DNA from: Skeletonema tropicum
Lineage: Eukaryota; Bacillariophyta; Thalassiosirophyceae; Thalassiosirales; Thalassiosiraceae
Length of the DNA stretch: 64,000 nucleotides
Reading direction: 5' to 3'
Assembly: GCA_037178625.1 (NCBI GenBank)
Contig: CM074138.1
Span: forward strand, 2,294,001 to 2,358,000
Shown: in pieces, positions 32,510 to 46,509 of the stretch
How positions within the stretch are numbered: position 1 is the stretch's first letter
Layout of the letters: every line of letters starts with the position of its first letter
Program-made: the position numbers and the translations under genes
The notes under the pieces: generated by a model
Seen by the model: the letters and a program-made list of their open reading frames with translations, nothing else
Databases searched by the model: none
Told to the model about the DNA's origin: nothing

Positions 32510-35500
32510 TTAACTGCATACAGGACACGCCACGCAATTTGGCTCTGGCAAAGCCTGCACGTCGTCCCTTATCTCAACCACATCACAGACGTAACCCTCT
32601 GTGCCTTCATCTATGAAACTTACCACACCGTAAGGTCCCTGAGAAGTAATATCGGCTGCGTCGACCGGGCCACTATTTTGACAAGAGGTAAACGAACTCT
32701 TCTCTTTTACAGTGAGGCGGACTCTATTGGAAGGAACAGTACTGGTAGCAAGTCCGACTCCTCCATTCATATAGGTTTCAACGTCTCCGTTGACAATCAC
32801 TTCCATATCTTGTGCGCCAAAACCATCACCAGTGTTACCGAAAGCAATACCAGACCAGCCATTATCATGTGAAGATACTTTCCCTTCAAATTGAATCTTT
32901 ACCTCATATTCGCCTCCAACAATAGCACCGACTCCTACGAGTTCATTGAAGCTGAAAATGGAATCTTTCACGGTGATATCTGGTCCATGAAGATACGCGC
33001 CTTGTTCGGAGTTATGAGAGCCTTTTACGCCTTGAATCATCACAGCACCTATACTAGCACGATTGTATACAAAGATACCTCTCATGTTGTCATGAACACA
33101 CCTGTATCATAAATGCAGCGGTGACACGGATGGGAGGAGTGATGAGGATGAGTGTTTTTACAGTACAGATGCAGCAATCATTTCACATTTCAATGCGCAA
33201 GACGTTGACGTTGAGACATAGAGTGTTTGTCATAATAACACACTTACACATCTGATACCAACGTTTCAATAGATCCATCTAAGTCATGAATTGTAACGCC
33301 ATATTTGTTTTCAGACGCCTCAGACATTTGTACTTCACCGCCATTAATGACTAGGAAACCATCTACAAAGTTTTCCACGTTACAGTTAACTGCAGTAGCA
33401 CCGTCGGTCAACAAGATTCCAGCTTGATAGTATAGGTCACACCAAGACTTCATTTCGGAACGATGGAGGCTTGGCTCAAAGGGATCGCCAAAACGATCTA
33501 TCCATCTCAAACATTGAGAGCCAAGGTATCCTGCTGTAACTTGACGGATGGTATTTCCATTGCAATCGATACTCGCTTCGGGACCTGACAGCTTGATTGC
33601 AGCATTGAGTTGCATCAACTCATCTTCTGAGGCGTCGTAATAGCGGTCAGTGCAGAGAAGGTCATCATTCAACACCACCTTCTCGTTGGTGAAAGTAGCA
33701 CCGCATGAAATGATCTCATCCTTGCCACAAAACTCCTCTTCATCATTAACTGGTTCGTGCTCACTTACGCATGATGCTGCCTTACCAGCCTTACCAGCCT
33801 TATCAGCCTTCCCGCCAAGTTTTGTGGTGGTAATGAAAGCGAGAGCATCACCTTTCTCCTCTTGATTTTGCTGTTGCTCAAAATGCTCATCTTTGTGCGT
33901 CAAAGTCAAAGCGCGGGCAACGCACGAAGGACAAGTCACGCAAGATGGCAACTCAAGTCCTTCACTAGTGTCACAAATGTAACCATCTCCGCCCTCGTCA
34001 AAGAAAGTAAACGTCCCCTCACCGCTATTTACAATATCTACGTGGCTGTTTTGGCATGAGCTCCATGAACCTTTATCTTCAACAGTGAAAAGAACATTCT
34101 GAAATGGATGACTCGTAATATGAAGGCCTTCTTCTCCATTGAGGTATGTGCTGACTTCTCCCTTGACAATCACCTCTGTATTTGCATCAGAGCTAGAATC
34201 AATCATCCCGAGATCAAATTCAATACCATTGTAGATGTTGTTATGGGAAGAGACTTTCCCTTCAAACTGAATTTTAGTAGTAAAATCCAAATCATATCCA
34301 TACATGGTATGATAATAGATTCCCGCTTTTCCATTGTAGCTGAAGGTAGAATCTTTCACGTTGATATCTGGTCCACGAAGCACCATCCCATATTCAGGAT
34401 TATGGTTGCTCGTAACATCTTCAACCGTCACTGCATTTGAGCTAGCATGATTAAGGACGTAAATGCCTTTGTAATTGTCATGAGCATACCTTCAGGAGCA
34501 AGTGAAGTATATATTTTGATTAATGTTAATGTGACATAACGAAAATGTTCATGTCCGCCATTGCGAAAACAAAGAAGAGTGAGTGCTTGCAGTGAGTGCT
34601 TGCAGGATCTCGTTTTCAATCCAAAGATAAAGATGCAGGAGCATGTATGTACTTACAAATCAGAAACCCTCGTTTCAATAGAGCCAGTCACGTCTTGAAT
34701 GAAGACACCATGACGATTTCCTACTGCCTCGGACTTCTTTACTTCGCCACCATTGAGAACAAGGAAGCCATCGTAGAAATCTTCCACATTACAATTAATA
34801 GCCTTAGCACCATCAATGAGCAAGATTCCAGCCTGATAATTTATATGGCACGTCATCTTCATCTGCATGCGTTCATTGCTGGGTTCAAATGGATTGCCGT
34901 CATTTCGCCAATCCAAGTCCAAGCAGTCTGAAGCAAATGATAGAAAGAGAGTGCGTTGACGGATAGAATGACCCTTGCAATCAATACTCGCATCTGACCC
35001 TCTCAATGTGATTGCTGCATTGAGCGCCATCTTCTCCTCATCAGGGGCAAGCCAATAGTTCTCTTTACAAAAGAGGTTATTCGATAACACCACCTTCTCG
35101 TTAATAAAAGTGGCACCGCAATCAACAACGTTTTCCTCTTGACAGAAATCATTCCCATCTTCATCGTCAATAGAGTCAATTCCACACAAACAGGACGAAG
35201 CCTGAGCAGATTTTCCGGCCTTTCCGTCACTTATTGATGTTTTTGTGCCGGCAGCAAGGGCATTCTCCTGGTGTTTTCGCTGCTGCTGACGCTGACGTTT
35301 GTGTTCAATAGTACCACTCAAGCCTACTCCGCCTACTGCAGCAATAACCAGTCCAAGTCCACACAAGATGGCGAGTCTTTTGTTCAAAGAATTGGCAGCG
35401 GCGGCGGCGGTGACATCATTGGTTTCCTCGGTCTCATGCTCATGCTCGATGGGCTCAGCGTCGATTGGGATAATCTCTACACCGGCCTCCTCATCATTCA

Positions 35501-35537
35501 AAGTAGCACACACCGCAGGTCCAATTGTCATTGCCAT
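32510..35537 (-). CDS. Two-unit right-handed beta-helix type II membrane protein
   Basis: Three exons, 34657-35537, 33248-34489 and 32510-33101, total 2,715 bp or 904 residues. The start is the ATG at 35537. An acidic cytoplasmic N-terminus is followed by one membrane helix (LAILCGLGLVIAAVGGVGL) and a short DGKAGKSAQASS motif. Unit 1 then shows CGATFINEKVVL, DASIDCKGHSIRQ, QAGILLIDGAKAINC, GPDINVKDSTFSYNG and CPSC. Unit 2 follows without a stop after a linker containing KADKAGKAGKAAS and repeats the same pattern, ending CVACPVCS. Each unit has one phase-2 intron at the same place, after SIET-x-VSD. The repeated short strands with NG and GP turns resemble parallel beta-helix (pectate-lyase-like) folds. 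An extracellular, wall-facing role is inferred and no catalytic residues were identified. The single-unit paralogue at 20106 shows that the fusion arose by tandem duplication. Confidence 0.75.
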
Positions 35538-35650
35538 GATAGTGGATGCTGATAAGTATTATGATTGCAAGCAGCCATCATTGTCATTAGGTCAGCATAT
35601 CTTCGATTCTTTCTGAAGTATTGTTCATAAGATTGATTCAAACAAAAAAT

Positions 35651-36178
35651 CTTTCTTCCAAATGAATTTAAACGACCATAAAATCCTGATCTTTCTTCCA
35701 AATGAAATTTAAACGACCATAAAAGCCTGTTGGGCGTAATGAAACGAATTCAACGTTTGAAAGCCTGTTGGGCGTAAATGATAGCGAAATCGATGTCGAA
35801 ATTTCTTGAGAGAAAACATTATTCATTTGTCTGCTCTTGACAATCAAGAGTGAATAAAATTGTGTCAGCAATAAGTATCATGTACTTAGGCAGAATACAT
35901 AGCCTCTTGTCGCTTTGATTTGCTTGTCCTAGAACGTCGATCCAGAATTGATGCTTCCGCTCTTACGTGTCCATCGGCTACATCGTGATGCTTGTGACTT
36001 GCATGTTGTTTAGCGTGCTGACCCGGACACAAAGTTCGTCCTCCATCTCATCGCTCTCGGCTCTGTCGCTGCACTCATCCACCTTACAGCATGTACTTAT
36101 CGAAACTATCAGGGACATCTTGCCACTTTGTATTGGATAGCAGCTAGCCGGCCGGCATGTTGGGTATGCATCTAAATA
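35651..36178 (-). repeat. Beta-helix gene upstream region (main copy of inverted repeat)
   Basis: Matches 19194-19724 in inverted orientation. It ends abruptly at gtatgcatc (36170-36178), beyond which the two loci share nothing until 48574. Confidence 0.85.
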
Positions 36179-36238
36179 ATGAGAGGAGCTAAGTCGTTCT
36201 GTCCGGGCCCTTTGGCGTGTCCTTTGGCCTTCACGGGC

Positions 36239-36340
36239 ATTTTCGATCGACTCTTTCTTTGATTGGCTTGATTTGACCCCTTGCCCCCCCCGTTTTTAGA
36301 ATTTTCGATTGACTCTTTCTTTGATTGGCTTAGATTTGAC
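36239..36340. repeat. Short tandem duplication
   Basis: Two near-identical ~38-bp units (ttttcgat-c/t-gactctttc ttgattggctt ...) at about 36239 and 36301, separated by a C-rich stretch. Confidence 0.6.
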
Positions 36341-36363
36341 GAGATGCATGGAATAAAGGAAAG

Positions 36364-36683
36364 ATGACACATAAGGACGGGCGAGTATGCAAGGGTATTT
36401 GGGAGAACGGAAAGATTGTATATGAAGGAGAGTTGAACGAAAATGGGAAGCCACACGGAAGAGGCAAATGGACCTACTCGGATTCGGTGAATGGAAGAGA
36501 GGAAAGAAGTGTGGTCAGTTTGAAAACATTTATATTGTCAGGGTCGAGGTCAGCGAGCAAGTCTACTACGAGAACGATGAAGTCAAATCGGACTCAAACG
36601 TGAAGCGTGAAGCACTGGATGCAGACACCGATAATGAAGATGCCCCACCGAGCAAGCGCCGTAACATTTGCGTTACTAGGTAA
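36364..36683 (+). pseudogene. MORN-repeat protein fragment
   Basis: The ATG at 36364 opens with MORN-type repeats (GIWENGKIVYEGELNENGKP, then HGRGKWTYSD). A single-base shift near 36490 is needed to continue into GEWKRGKKCGQFE and an acidic C-terminus ending in a basic PPSKRRN. MORN arrays usually number several repeats; only about two and a half are visible and the start is unusually late. Probably a broken fragment. Confidence 0.5.
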
Positions 36684-36832
36684 GAAGATGAGGCAGAAAG
36701 GAAGAATGTGTTTTAAGTAATTCGGATTCATATGTGGATTCACAGAAAGAGAAAGTGAAGAATTATAAATCCCAAAAAAGGGCGCTCACCAATCATTGAT
36801 TGGCAGTCTTTATTTATTTTAGTTTTTTAATA

Positions 36833-38651
<1,819 letters not shown>

Positions 38652-38714
38652 CGTTTCGTGTAGCACGGAACGTCTCATTCCCTTAGACGATCACTCACTT
38701 CTCACCATCGTCAT

Positions 38715-39715
38715 AGGAGGGGTGGCCTCAACCTGTCCGCGAAATCGTTACATGTGTAACTGCTGGCTTCCTCGCTGATGACGTAGGAATTTAATTCCTA
38801 CGTAAACTTGTACTAGGATCTGTAACATCGGGTTACATGGGTAGGGAGGCTGAACCTCTACGAAAAGTCTAACATGAAATAACCCCATTATTAATGAACT
38901 CAACCAATTACATGCAACTTTCCAACTACATCGAGAATCAAATTCTCTCCAATACGCTTTGCAACCTCTTCCTTGTTGTAATCTGCATCATATAATTCGA
39001 CATCTTCATACTCACCAACTTCATTCTTGCTCGATTCTGTTGGTTGACTTTCAGCGGCGGCAATCACTGTTGCTGGGGGGGCAGGCGGATCATTGACGAG
39101 AAGGGGGGAGGTAGATCTGGAGGTAGACGGCAGAGATTCGGAGGGTGCATTATTGACGGAAGTTGTGTCATTAATATTATTCATAGTAGATGTTTTGACA
39201 AGACGCTGCGTTGCAGGGGACGACCCATTCTCCCCATGTCGCTCCGCCTGTACCTCTTTGGACGAAACAGCATTCGACTCAATTTCATTATTGATGTTGT
39301 TTTGGGCAATGGAGGTGTTGCTGTGACTTTTTTGGTTGTCGACATATTTTGGATTTACCTTCCTCAATCGTTTCGAGCCTACTTCTACTGTGTCCCCTCT
39401 CTCTTTACGCTGCTTGTCAGCCCATTCATCATACTTCATTTTGTTTGACGACATATTGTTGATGATCTATGTTGTCTATTTAATGTTCCATGGTGAATCT
39501 CTCTCTCATGGACACTATTATTTTTATTTGATGGTCGGTGGTGGTGGCTCGGGAAACTTGTCAGCCAAATCGTTACATGTGTAACTCTCAGATGTCTCGT
39601 GGCTGCCACACTATTAGCAAAAATGGTTACAGGAGTAACTGTCCGATGTCTCGTGGCTGACAACTTGGTTACTTAGCGGAATTAGTATGGTTCTACGTAC
39701 GAGGCCACCCCTCCT
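38715..39715. mobile_element. 1,001-bp DNA transposon with 8-bp target duplication
   Basis: Perfect 15-bp terminal inverted repeat, aggaggggtggcctc at the left and its reverse complement at the right. The flanking 8-bp duplication is atcgtcat (38707-38714 and 39716-39723). The right LTR at 46077-46249 shows the uninterrupted site. Near both ends lie copies of the palindrome-like gttacatgtgtaac (about 38750 and 39571, with a variant at 39626). The 8-bp target size fits hAT-like or KDZ-like elements. No transposase is encoded. Confidence 0.85.
38900..39454 (-). CDS. Hypothetical protein inside the 1-kb DNA transposon
   Basis: 185 residues from the ATG at 39454 (MSSNKMKYDEWADKQRKERG), basic at the start, then Ser/Thr/Asn-rich and disordered-looking, with an acidic C-terminal part (EDVELYDADYNKEEV) and a short hydrophobic end. 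There is no similarity to known transposase cores. It fills over half the element, so it may be cargo or a residue of the parent element's gene. Confidence 0.4.
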   Translation of the reverse strand: MSSNKMKYDEWADKQRKERGDTVEVGSKRLRKVNPKYVDNQKSHSNTSIAQNNINNEIESNAVSSKEVQAERHGENGSSPATQRLVKTSTMNNINDTTSVNNAPSESLPSTSRSTSPLLVNDPPAPPATVIAAAESQPTESSKNEVGEYEDVELYDADYNKEEVAKRIGENLILDVVGKLHVIG

Positions 39716-40263
39716 ATCGTCATCCTTGTTATGTATCCTTACCATGTAATTATATTATTAGTTGATGTTATCGCAGTAGTACTGATTAGTCTGTATATTA
39801 CGTAAACATTAACGTAGTGTGAGAAACGAATCGGTTTATCAGACAGCCATTCTCACGGCTGTATCTACGATGGCAGCGTTCGAAAAGAATAGAATACGGG
39901 GAGAAAATGATGACAATATTTATTCTATTCTCCGACGGGGAGGAACGCGGACATAATAAGTATGAGGAAATGGAACCAGTTCACTGAGGTTATATTTGAC
40001 TGGGAGGAGCGATAAGAATTTGCCGAGGAATGCGGGAGGAAAGGAGGAAAGAGATTCGATATCGATATAATGAATTGCCGAGGACGCCGGCATAATAATT
40101 GGCCCTCCAGTAAGGACACCTGGGATATCAACAACCATCGCCGAGGAATGCTGGCGATAAATAAATCGGCCCTGCTGGGGAGGAATGCCCCCGTCTGCAT
40201 AAAAGGAATTGGCCCAAACTAACTATTGACGGATAGGCACCACTAGACGTGGAGCTGGAAACA

Positions 40264-40685
40264 GATATCACCCAGGAGCTGATCCTGCGGTGCGGCAAAA
40301 TATCACCCAGGAGCTGATCCTGCGGTGCGGCAAAATATCACCCAGGAGCTGATCCTGCGGTGCGGCAAAATATCACCCAGGAGCTGATCCTGCGGTGCGG
40401 CAAAATATCACCCAGGAGCTGATCCTGCGGTGCGGCAAAATATCACCCAGGAGCCGATCCTGCGGTGCGGCAAAATATCACCCAGGAGCTGATCCTGCGG
40501 TGCGGCAAAATTATCACCCAGGAGCTGATCCTGCGGTGCGGCAAAATATCACCCAGGAGCTGATCCTGCGGTGCGGCAAAATATCACCCAGGAGCTGATC
40601 CTGCGGTGCGGCAAAATATCACCCAGGAGCGGATCCTGCGGTGCGGCAAAATATCACCCAGGAGCAGATCCTGCGGTGTGGAAAC
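40264..40685 (+). repeat. 35-bp minisatellite, about twelve copies
   Basis: The unit is aaaatatcac ccaggagctg atcctgcggt gcggc, almost perfectly conserved with one-base changes (ccgatc, ggatcc, cagatc) and one copy with an extra t. Degenerate cousins containing atcacccaggcgggg continue to about 40755. Confidence 0.9.
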
Positions 40686-40764
40686 AAGGAAACCCATATA
40701 TCACCCAGGCGGGGTGTGGAAACGGAAACATACGGATAATCACCCAGGAGGGGTGATCGGAAGA

Positions 40765-40915
40765 ACAGAAATACTGCAAGGAGCCAGTATAGACCCTGCA
40801 AGGAGCCAAGGGCGACGGAAATTGCTGCAAGGAGCCAGTGGTAACACGAGAAATTGCTGCAAGGAGCCAGCAGATAGGGAATATTAAAGACTATCGCTGC
40901 AAGGAGCCAGCAGGA
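40765..40915 (+). repeat. Interspersed gctgcaaggagccag repeats
   Basis: Five copies of a tgcaaggagccag core at irregular spacing (about 40776, 40797, 40823, 40857, 40896), directly after the 35-bp array. Confidence 0.8.
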
Positions 40916-43298
40916 TCACGAATGGAATAGGGACAACAGAGAATATTAACGATGTAACAGTCAATGGCAAAATGCCGCCGCATTCTTGGAGAGATAGAGG
41001 AAAAGTAAACGTAAATGGCAAAGTGCCACCGCGTCGTTGGAGAAGAAAGAGAAATACCACCAGGAGGTGGGGCCAGCGGAGCCTAGAATAGGAAAGAATG
41101 AAATAGATCGAGTAAGTGAGGCAAACACCTGAACGAGAGCATAAATAGTAATAGTCATAGTCGAAGTGCCTGACGGAGAAAAGATGGCCGGAGTGCCTGG
41201 CGTAAAGTGAGACGGCCGGAGTGCCTGTAATGTTGGTAAGCGGAAAAGAATAGGGAACATGATCGGTCGGGAATGAAAAAGAATAGGGATTGTGATTGGT
41301 CATGAAGAGAGATGGAAATATTTTGTACGAGAGACGACAAGAGAGCTGAAAAGGCCAGCGTAGTAGATGAAAACTAATGTGCACCCAGAAGATAGGGTCA
41401 CCGTTAACTATGTCATATTAGTTAGATTAGAGTGGCCGCACCTCGGACGAAAGCTGAGGGGAGATACTCTAGAGGAGAGATGTCGAACACGATAATCAAC
41501 GTGAAGCCTTTGATATACAGGAAGACAGCCCGATAGAGGACAACTGCCGTATACGAGGAGTAGAATACCGAAGAAAACTGAGCAGGACTAAGAGACAGAT
41601 GAATAGCAAGAACAGCGGTTAACCAACAGATGCACATAAACTCTGAGAGATCATAGAGATCTGACTTATCGGGCCAGAACGAGAGTGCTCACGGTAATGA
41701 ACACGGGCTGGTAATATAATAGGTTGCACGTCACGGATGCCAAGTACACTATCCAAAACCTCATGGAGAGATCTGACATGGAATCGGAGACAAGATACTA
41801 TCAGAAATACAAGCATCCCTGCTTGAGAATGAGATCAAACGTTAACCACGACAAGTATGAATAAAAATCCTTTTGAGGGCATAAATGTGAGAATAGTATT
41901 CGGGACTGCTCTGCATGAGAAGTCGATTACAAATGGAAGCCGGGAAGAGGTTGATCTCAAGACATGAATATAAGCAATGTGAAACTGAAACACAAGAAGA
42001 ATGCTTGAACGCTTACAGTTACAGCAAAGCTATGACATTTAAGGTTATGGCATTTTGAGCCGACCGGCGTGATAGTTACTCTGATGATATGTATGTGCAA
42101 GTACTTTGGCACAATTCGTGTGAACATCCCTTTATCTCCCAAAGTCGTGTGAACATCCCTTTATCTCCGGTCAAACCAGATCAGTGAATGGCATCCCCTA
42201 AATTGAGTACAGCACACCCGCAGACAGAGCTCCATGATGTTGCGAGAAAGATGGGGAGAGAATGGCACAGAGTGTTTCATCTAACAACTCTTCCTCCAGG
42301 AAGGGAGAGGGAGAGAAAGAGAGAAATGGACAGCACTTGCTGTAAAAATAAGGAATAGGTGGCAACTCGATCATGACAAGAAACGGCTTGTCAACAAGTA
42401 CTTGATAGGGAGTAGCTTCATGCCATGTGATGAGACAGGGACAAAGACAAATTCCATGATGTTGTACATACAATATACCTTGGGATCGGCGTACAGAAGA
42501 TCGTAGCAACAGAGTTGGTTACTCCGGAACTCTATGACGGAGCAAATATTAGATGCGTGTAATGGTGCACGGGCATTCAAAGTGAATCGGAAGCGAACAC
42601 AAATATTAACAATCGACAAACATTCTTATTTTGAATCGCAGGCTTGATGTGGTTGAGATGTCAAGAAATAGGAAGACCTCATCTTGGCAAAAGATCCCTC
42701 AGTATAAGCGTAGCCAATATATAGTACGAGCTGTATCGCTTTGATAACAGCGGGCGCGAATACAAGCTGTAGTCTATGACAAGGTGTAAAAGACAAGAAA
42801 TTGGATATAGCCAGAACAACACGACCGCGGACGTTATTATCCATCATGATGAGCCGAGGAGGTAGTTTGAAGAACGGACCGCAGACAAGGACGTTACTAT
42901 CCATCATGATGAGCGGATGATAATCTAATCCGAATTGATGGAGAAACGCCCTGCGGCAAAGGAGAAACAAAGCTGAAGAGAATAGATTGGTGGAGAAACG
43001 CCCTGCGGACAAGGGACAAACAAATGTACGAGAATAAGGGACGAACAAATGTACGAGCCATGACTACCAAGGCATAACGAAATACTCCATAGCATCTTTC
43101 CAATGAGGAGTCCAGAGTGAAGGACGATTGAACAACACGGTGAAAACGATGCGCACTGAACTGGAGACGGGTCGACATCCAAGACCGGGAGACACTCGAT
43201 AGGATCAAGAAGGGGCAGCAATACCTCGTGTACTAGACCAATAATTGAATGTCAAGCAGGGGAGAATATTGATACTTGACATTCCCAAGATGGCACAT

Positions 43299-43400
43299 AA
43301 GAGGCAGATAAACGAGACAGAGAAGAAGAGGCAGATAAACGAGACAGAGAAGAAGAGGCAGATAAAAGAGACAGAGAAGAAGAGTCAGATAAAAGAGATG
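43299..43400 (+). repeat. 27-bp purine-rich tandem repeat
   Basis: About four copies of agaagaagaggcagataaacgagac-like units with small changes. Confidence 0.7.
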
Positions 43401-45429
43401 GCATAGACGAGGCAGATTGATGAATGTGGATTAAACGCCAGATGTCAAGCTAGGAAGAACGTGATGCACGTCTTATCACCCGACACAGTGGCAGAGGAAA
43501 TCAACGAGGTAGTACAGACCAAGATATCGGCGGAAGAGCGCAAATGAAGAAATGATATTGAAGAACGCCTTGGGCCTTGGTCGGGTCGAATGGAAGCAAC
43601 ATGAGAAAGATTGGATGACCCACAGAGCGGCTATATAGCATCAAGTTGAACTTGTATCATGATAACTATGGTGTGACCACCGTGATAACTTACATGGGCA
43701 TAATTGCGTTAGCAGAGCAGAGCAAAACATTTCCGACAAGCCGACTCGATAGCTTAGTGGTTATTGTCAGTGAGTTCCATGAAACTAGGACGTTAAGACC
43801 ACGCGTAGGACCCGCAGTTGAGGTGACTGCTGACAATACTTGAGAGCAATTGCATGACAAGCACTGCGGGAGCGCCCTAATACATTTGGAGACGATTCTA
43901 GATGCATCGACAACAAGCCTTCTTAGTATGAGACGACAACAACAACTAGGCTCACATCGACCTACTTGTAGTAGGACACTCAGACTAGGGATCACAAATT
44001 CATATTATCAAACGATAATGGAGCTGCAAATGATTTTGAATATATCAGGTGAGACCAATCTCAAACGGCAAGAGAAGGGAGAAGGTCTGACAGAGTACGG
44101 GGTGCCATCGATAGGTTATCTCGGACGGTTAGATGTCAATTGTGGTAGATGGAGTAAAGCCACCACAGACTTCAAGAGACTGATGCGACCAATCACCAAC
44201 TCGACCAACAAAAGACTCGGCATACGAGGAGAATATGAGTGATATACCTCTCGCTCGTGATGCTGAAACACGAGATATAGGCCAGGCTAATGCGAGTTGA
44301 ACTAGAGACGCACTGGACAATTTGATGCACAAATTTAAACGACTTGAACGAGGCGATATAACCACGAAAACAAGAGACCGACTTAAACGAGGCGATATAA
44401 CCACGACAACAAGAGGCCGACTTAAAGATGTAGAGATATGCGAGAGGTGATGAGGCAATAGCAGGAGAGCCAACACCAACATACCAAGGAAGTCACATGC
44501 TGACTCTGGAAACACGACATCCCACATGTTACACAAGCAATACAGGCGACACATATCGGAACATAGAAGAGGTTGCGAGGAAACGACTCCTTGAACAGCC
44601 AAACGCATCAAAGTTTGGGTAAAACAGCACAGGTACAGACCCAGATCTGTCACCCACGGGACAATGCTTACCTCATGTACAAAACTGCCATTAGACGTAC
44701 CGGCCACGAATTTTTGTATGGGCAACGCACGCTTGAATTTAAGTGAGAACGTGGCTCGAAGTTAGAATCACTTGAGATAGTGAAGATAAAGGGAATGAAG
44801 TGAAGATTTGCCACTATGCGTAACATGATTTACAACGTACAGAACTATGCTTGCCAAAGGTGTATACAGGATGAAGAGTCACTCTCAAGACACGCGATTA
44901 GGGACACAATCCATCATCCATTATGAGATAATATCGGTCAACGTAAACGACATCCTACCAAGAACCAAGAACCCGAACGAGGTGATGATTAAGCTCTGAG
45001 AGAATAATAAACGACCTCGGGCAGGAAGAAGGACATGGCAAGAGCCTCTGAGACAACACGATGAATGAGAAGGAGGAGAGAGAACTCAATCAATTAAGTA
45101 TCCAGAACGCTAGAACTAGTCACCGGACTAAAGCGGTGAAAGAGGTAAAGATACCAGCAACTCATTTCTGTACGACGATCAATTTTGATCAAAGCATCTC
45201 GTGACACTCGGGCATACAGGACCGCGATGCATCTGAGGGGTTACATTGAAAGGACGTACATTGAAAGGTATTTACGTTTACGGGGAGACCGTAGAGGCTG
45301 GTGAAGATTGATCCAGCCGGTATACAGGGATCATTTTGACCGCAAGCATGATCAAAACATGTTGCCAGATTTGGTGCCGAGGGAATCCAAGCATACATTA
45401 ATACCGGTCATCATATTGGGCTGAATGCA

Positions 45430-46075
45430 CCCAGCGGCCAACGGGGAGAAGTTAAAACAGTGTCCAACTAGATATCAACAGATCATGGGAATGCTTCGAT
45501 CGATTGGATTTGGACGCATTTATATTCAGATTGATGTCGTCATCATGACACAATACATGACCGCACTTCGTCTTGGACACCTCGAAAGCTATTTACGGAA
45601 TTATACGTTACCTGGACAGGTATCCAGATAGGAGACTTGCTACGTCTATAATGCATGTCGAAGAAGCCCCAAAACATAGCACAGATTGGAAGGATTTTTA
45701 CGGGAGACGATTGAGGAAGACCCAGCGGAAATACCTGTTCTGTTGGGAGAGAAGGCGAGGATCAGAATCTTATCGTTCAATTCACAAGAAGCAGAGTACG
45801 GTTGAATCTACAAATCTTGGAGCCGACACCTTATCATCAAGGGGGAGTATACCGCAACGAGAATTTTACAATGTCGATAATACCTCCTGGACGGAGTCAA
45901 CGAGTCAACTACTCGGACACACTCAAGAAGAAATTACCTTCATACAAGAGGATTCAACTTTCTTCAACGACTTCATATATTACCCAAATCAGTGCACGAT
46001 AATGGATGAGAAGATTTCCAATGAAATGAGACTTAGCTTTATGAATCGCAAGCGTAAGCTTACAATTCACGGGGA
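45430..46075 (+). pseudogene. Copia-type reverse transcriptase / RNase H remnant
   Basis: Frame pieces include RYQQIMGMLRSIGFGRIYIQ, then DVVIMTQYMTALRLGHLE, then after a frame change IIRYLDRYPDRRLATSIMHV and DWKDFYG, and later KKQSTVESTNLGAD. These correspond to the end of copia RT and to RNase H (usual KRQNTVEASTFGAE type). Several frame changes and stops make it non-functional. It lies directly before the right LTR, as expected for a copia pol. Confidence 0.75.
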
Positions 46076-46076
46076 G

Positions 46077-46249
46077 CGTTTCGTGTAGCACGGAACGTCT
46101 CATTCCCTTAGACGATCACTCACTTCTCACCATCGTCATCCTTGTTATGTATCCTTACCATGTAATTATATTATTAGTTGATGTTATCGCAGTAGTACTG
46201 ATTAGTCTGTATATTACGTAAACATTAACGTAGTGTGAGAAACGAATCG
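46077..46249 (+). repeat. Right LTR of the copia-like element
   Basis: 173 bp, intact, and it gives the empty-site sequence for the nested DNA transposon in the left LTR. Confidence 0.85.
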
Positions 46250-46509
46250 TTCGGACCAGCTGTTCCACCATCTGTTCCCTTCCGTGGATACTCGTCGACG
46301 TCAACTCCAATCCTTGTGTCAGCAACCGCAGTTGAGACATACGTCTTCAGGTTCAGGATTCCAGTGATTCCAGAGAATGCCTAGGCAATGACCGTACTAG
46401 TCGTACTGGGCAATGCAGACACAATCAATATCGTATGTAGTAGATAGCCGGTGCCTCCTCTCTTATTTAGAAAACCCGCGCAGCGGCTAGACGAGCGTCA
46501 GCGAGGCTA

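Larger units (their letters stand above)
38652..39833 (+). repeat. Left LTR of the copia-like element, split by a DNA transposon
   Basis: 38652-38714 and 39724-39833 together equal 46077-46249. The insert plus one 8-bp repeat accounts exactly for the extra 1,009 bp. Confidence 0.85.
38652..46249 (+). mobile_element. Degenerate copia-like LTR element with nested insertion
   Basis: Two LTRs of 173 bp: 38652-39833 once the nested element and its extra target copy are removed, and 46077-46249. They look identical by eye. LTR ends are CGTTTCG and CGAATCG, an imperfect terminal inverted repeat and not TG...CA. A 4-bp ttcg flanks both sides. A purine tract (ggggag) precedes the right LTR. The interior is 6.2 kb, strongly purine-biased on the plus strand, full of stops and minisatellites. 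Copia RT/RNase H remnants are recognisable only at its 3' end. Confidence 0.65.

Noticed and set aside
40264..40685. CRISPR-like array
   Set aside because: Units are contiguous 35-bp tandem copies with no unique spacers, in a eukaryotic retroelement.
40884..43221. Several overlapping minus-strand frames rich in Ser, Leu, Phe and Cys
   Set aside because: Same composition artefact of the purine-biased interior of the copia-like element.
44129..44725. 198-codon minus-strand frame
   Set aside because: Lies in the purine-biased degenerate retroelement; Ser/Leu/Val-rich as expected from antisense of A/G-rich DNA, no domain seen.
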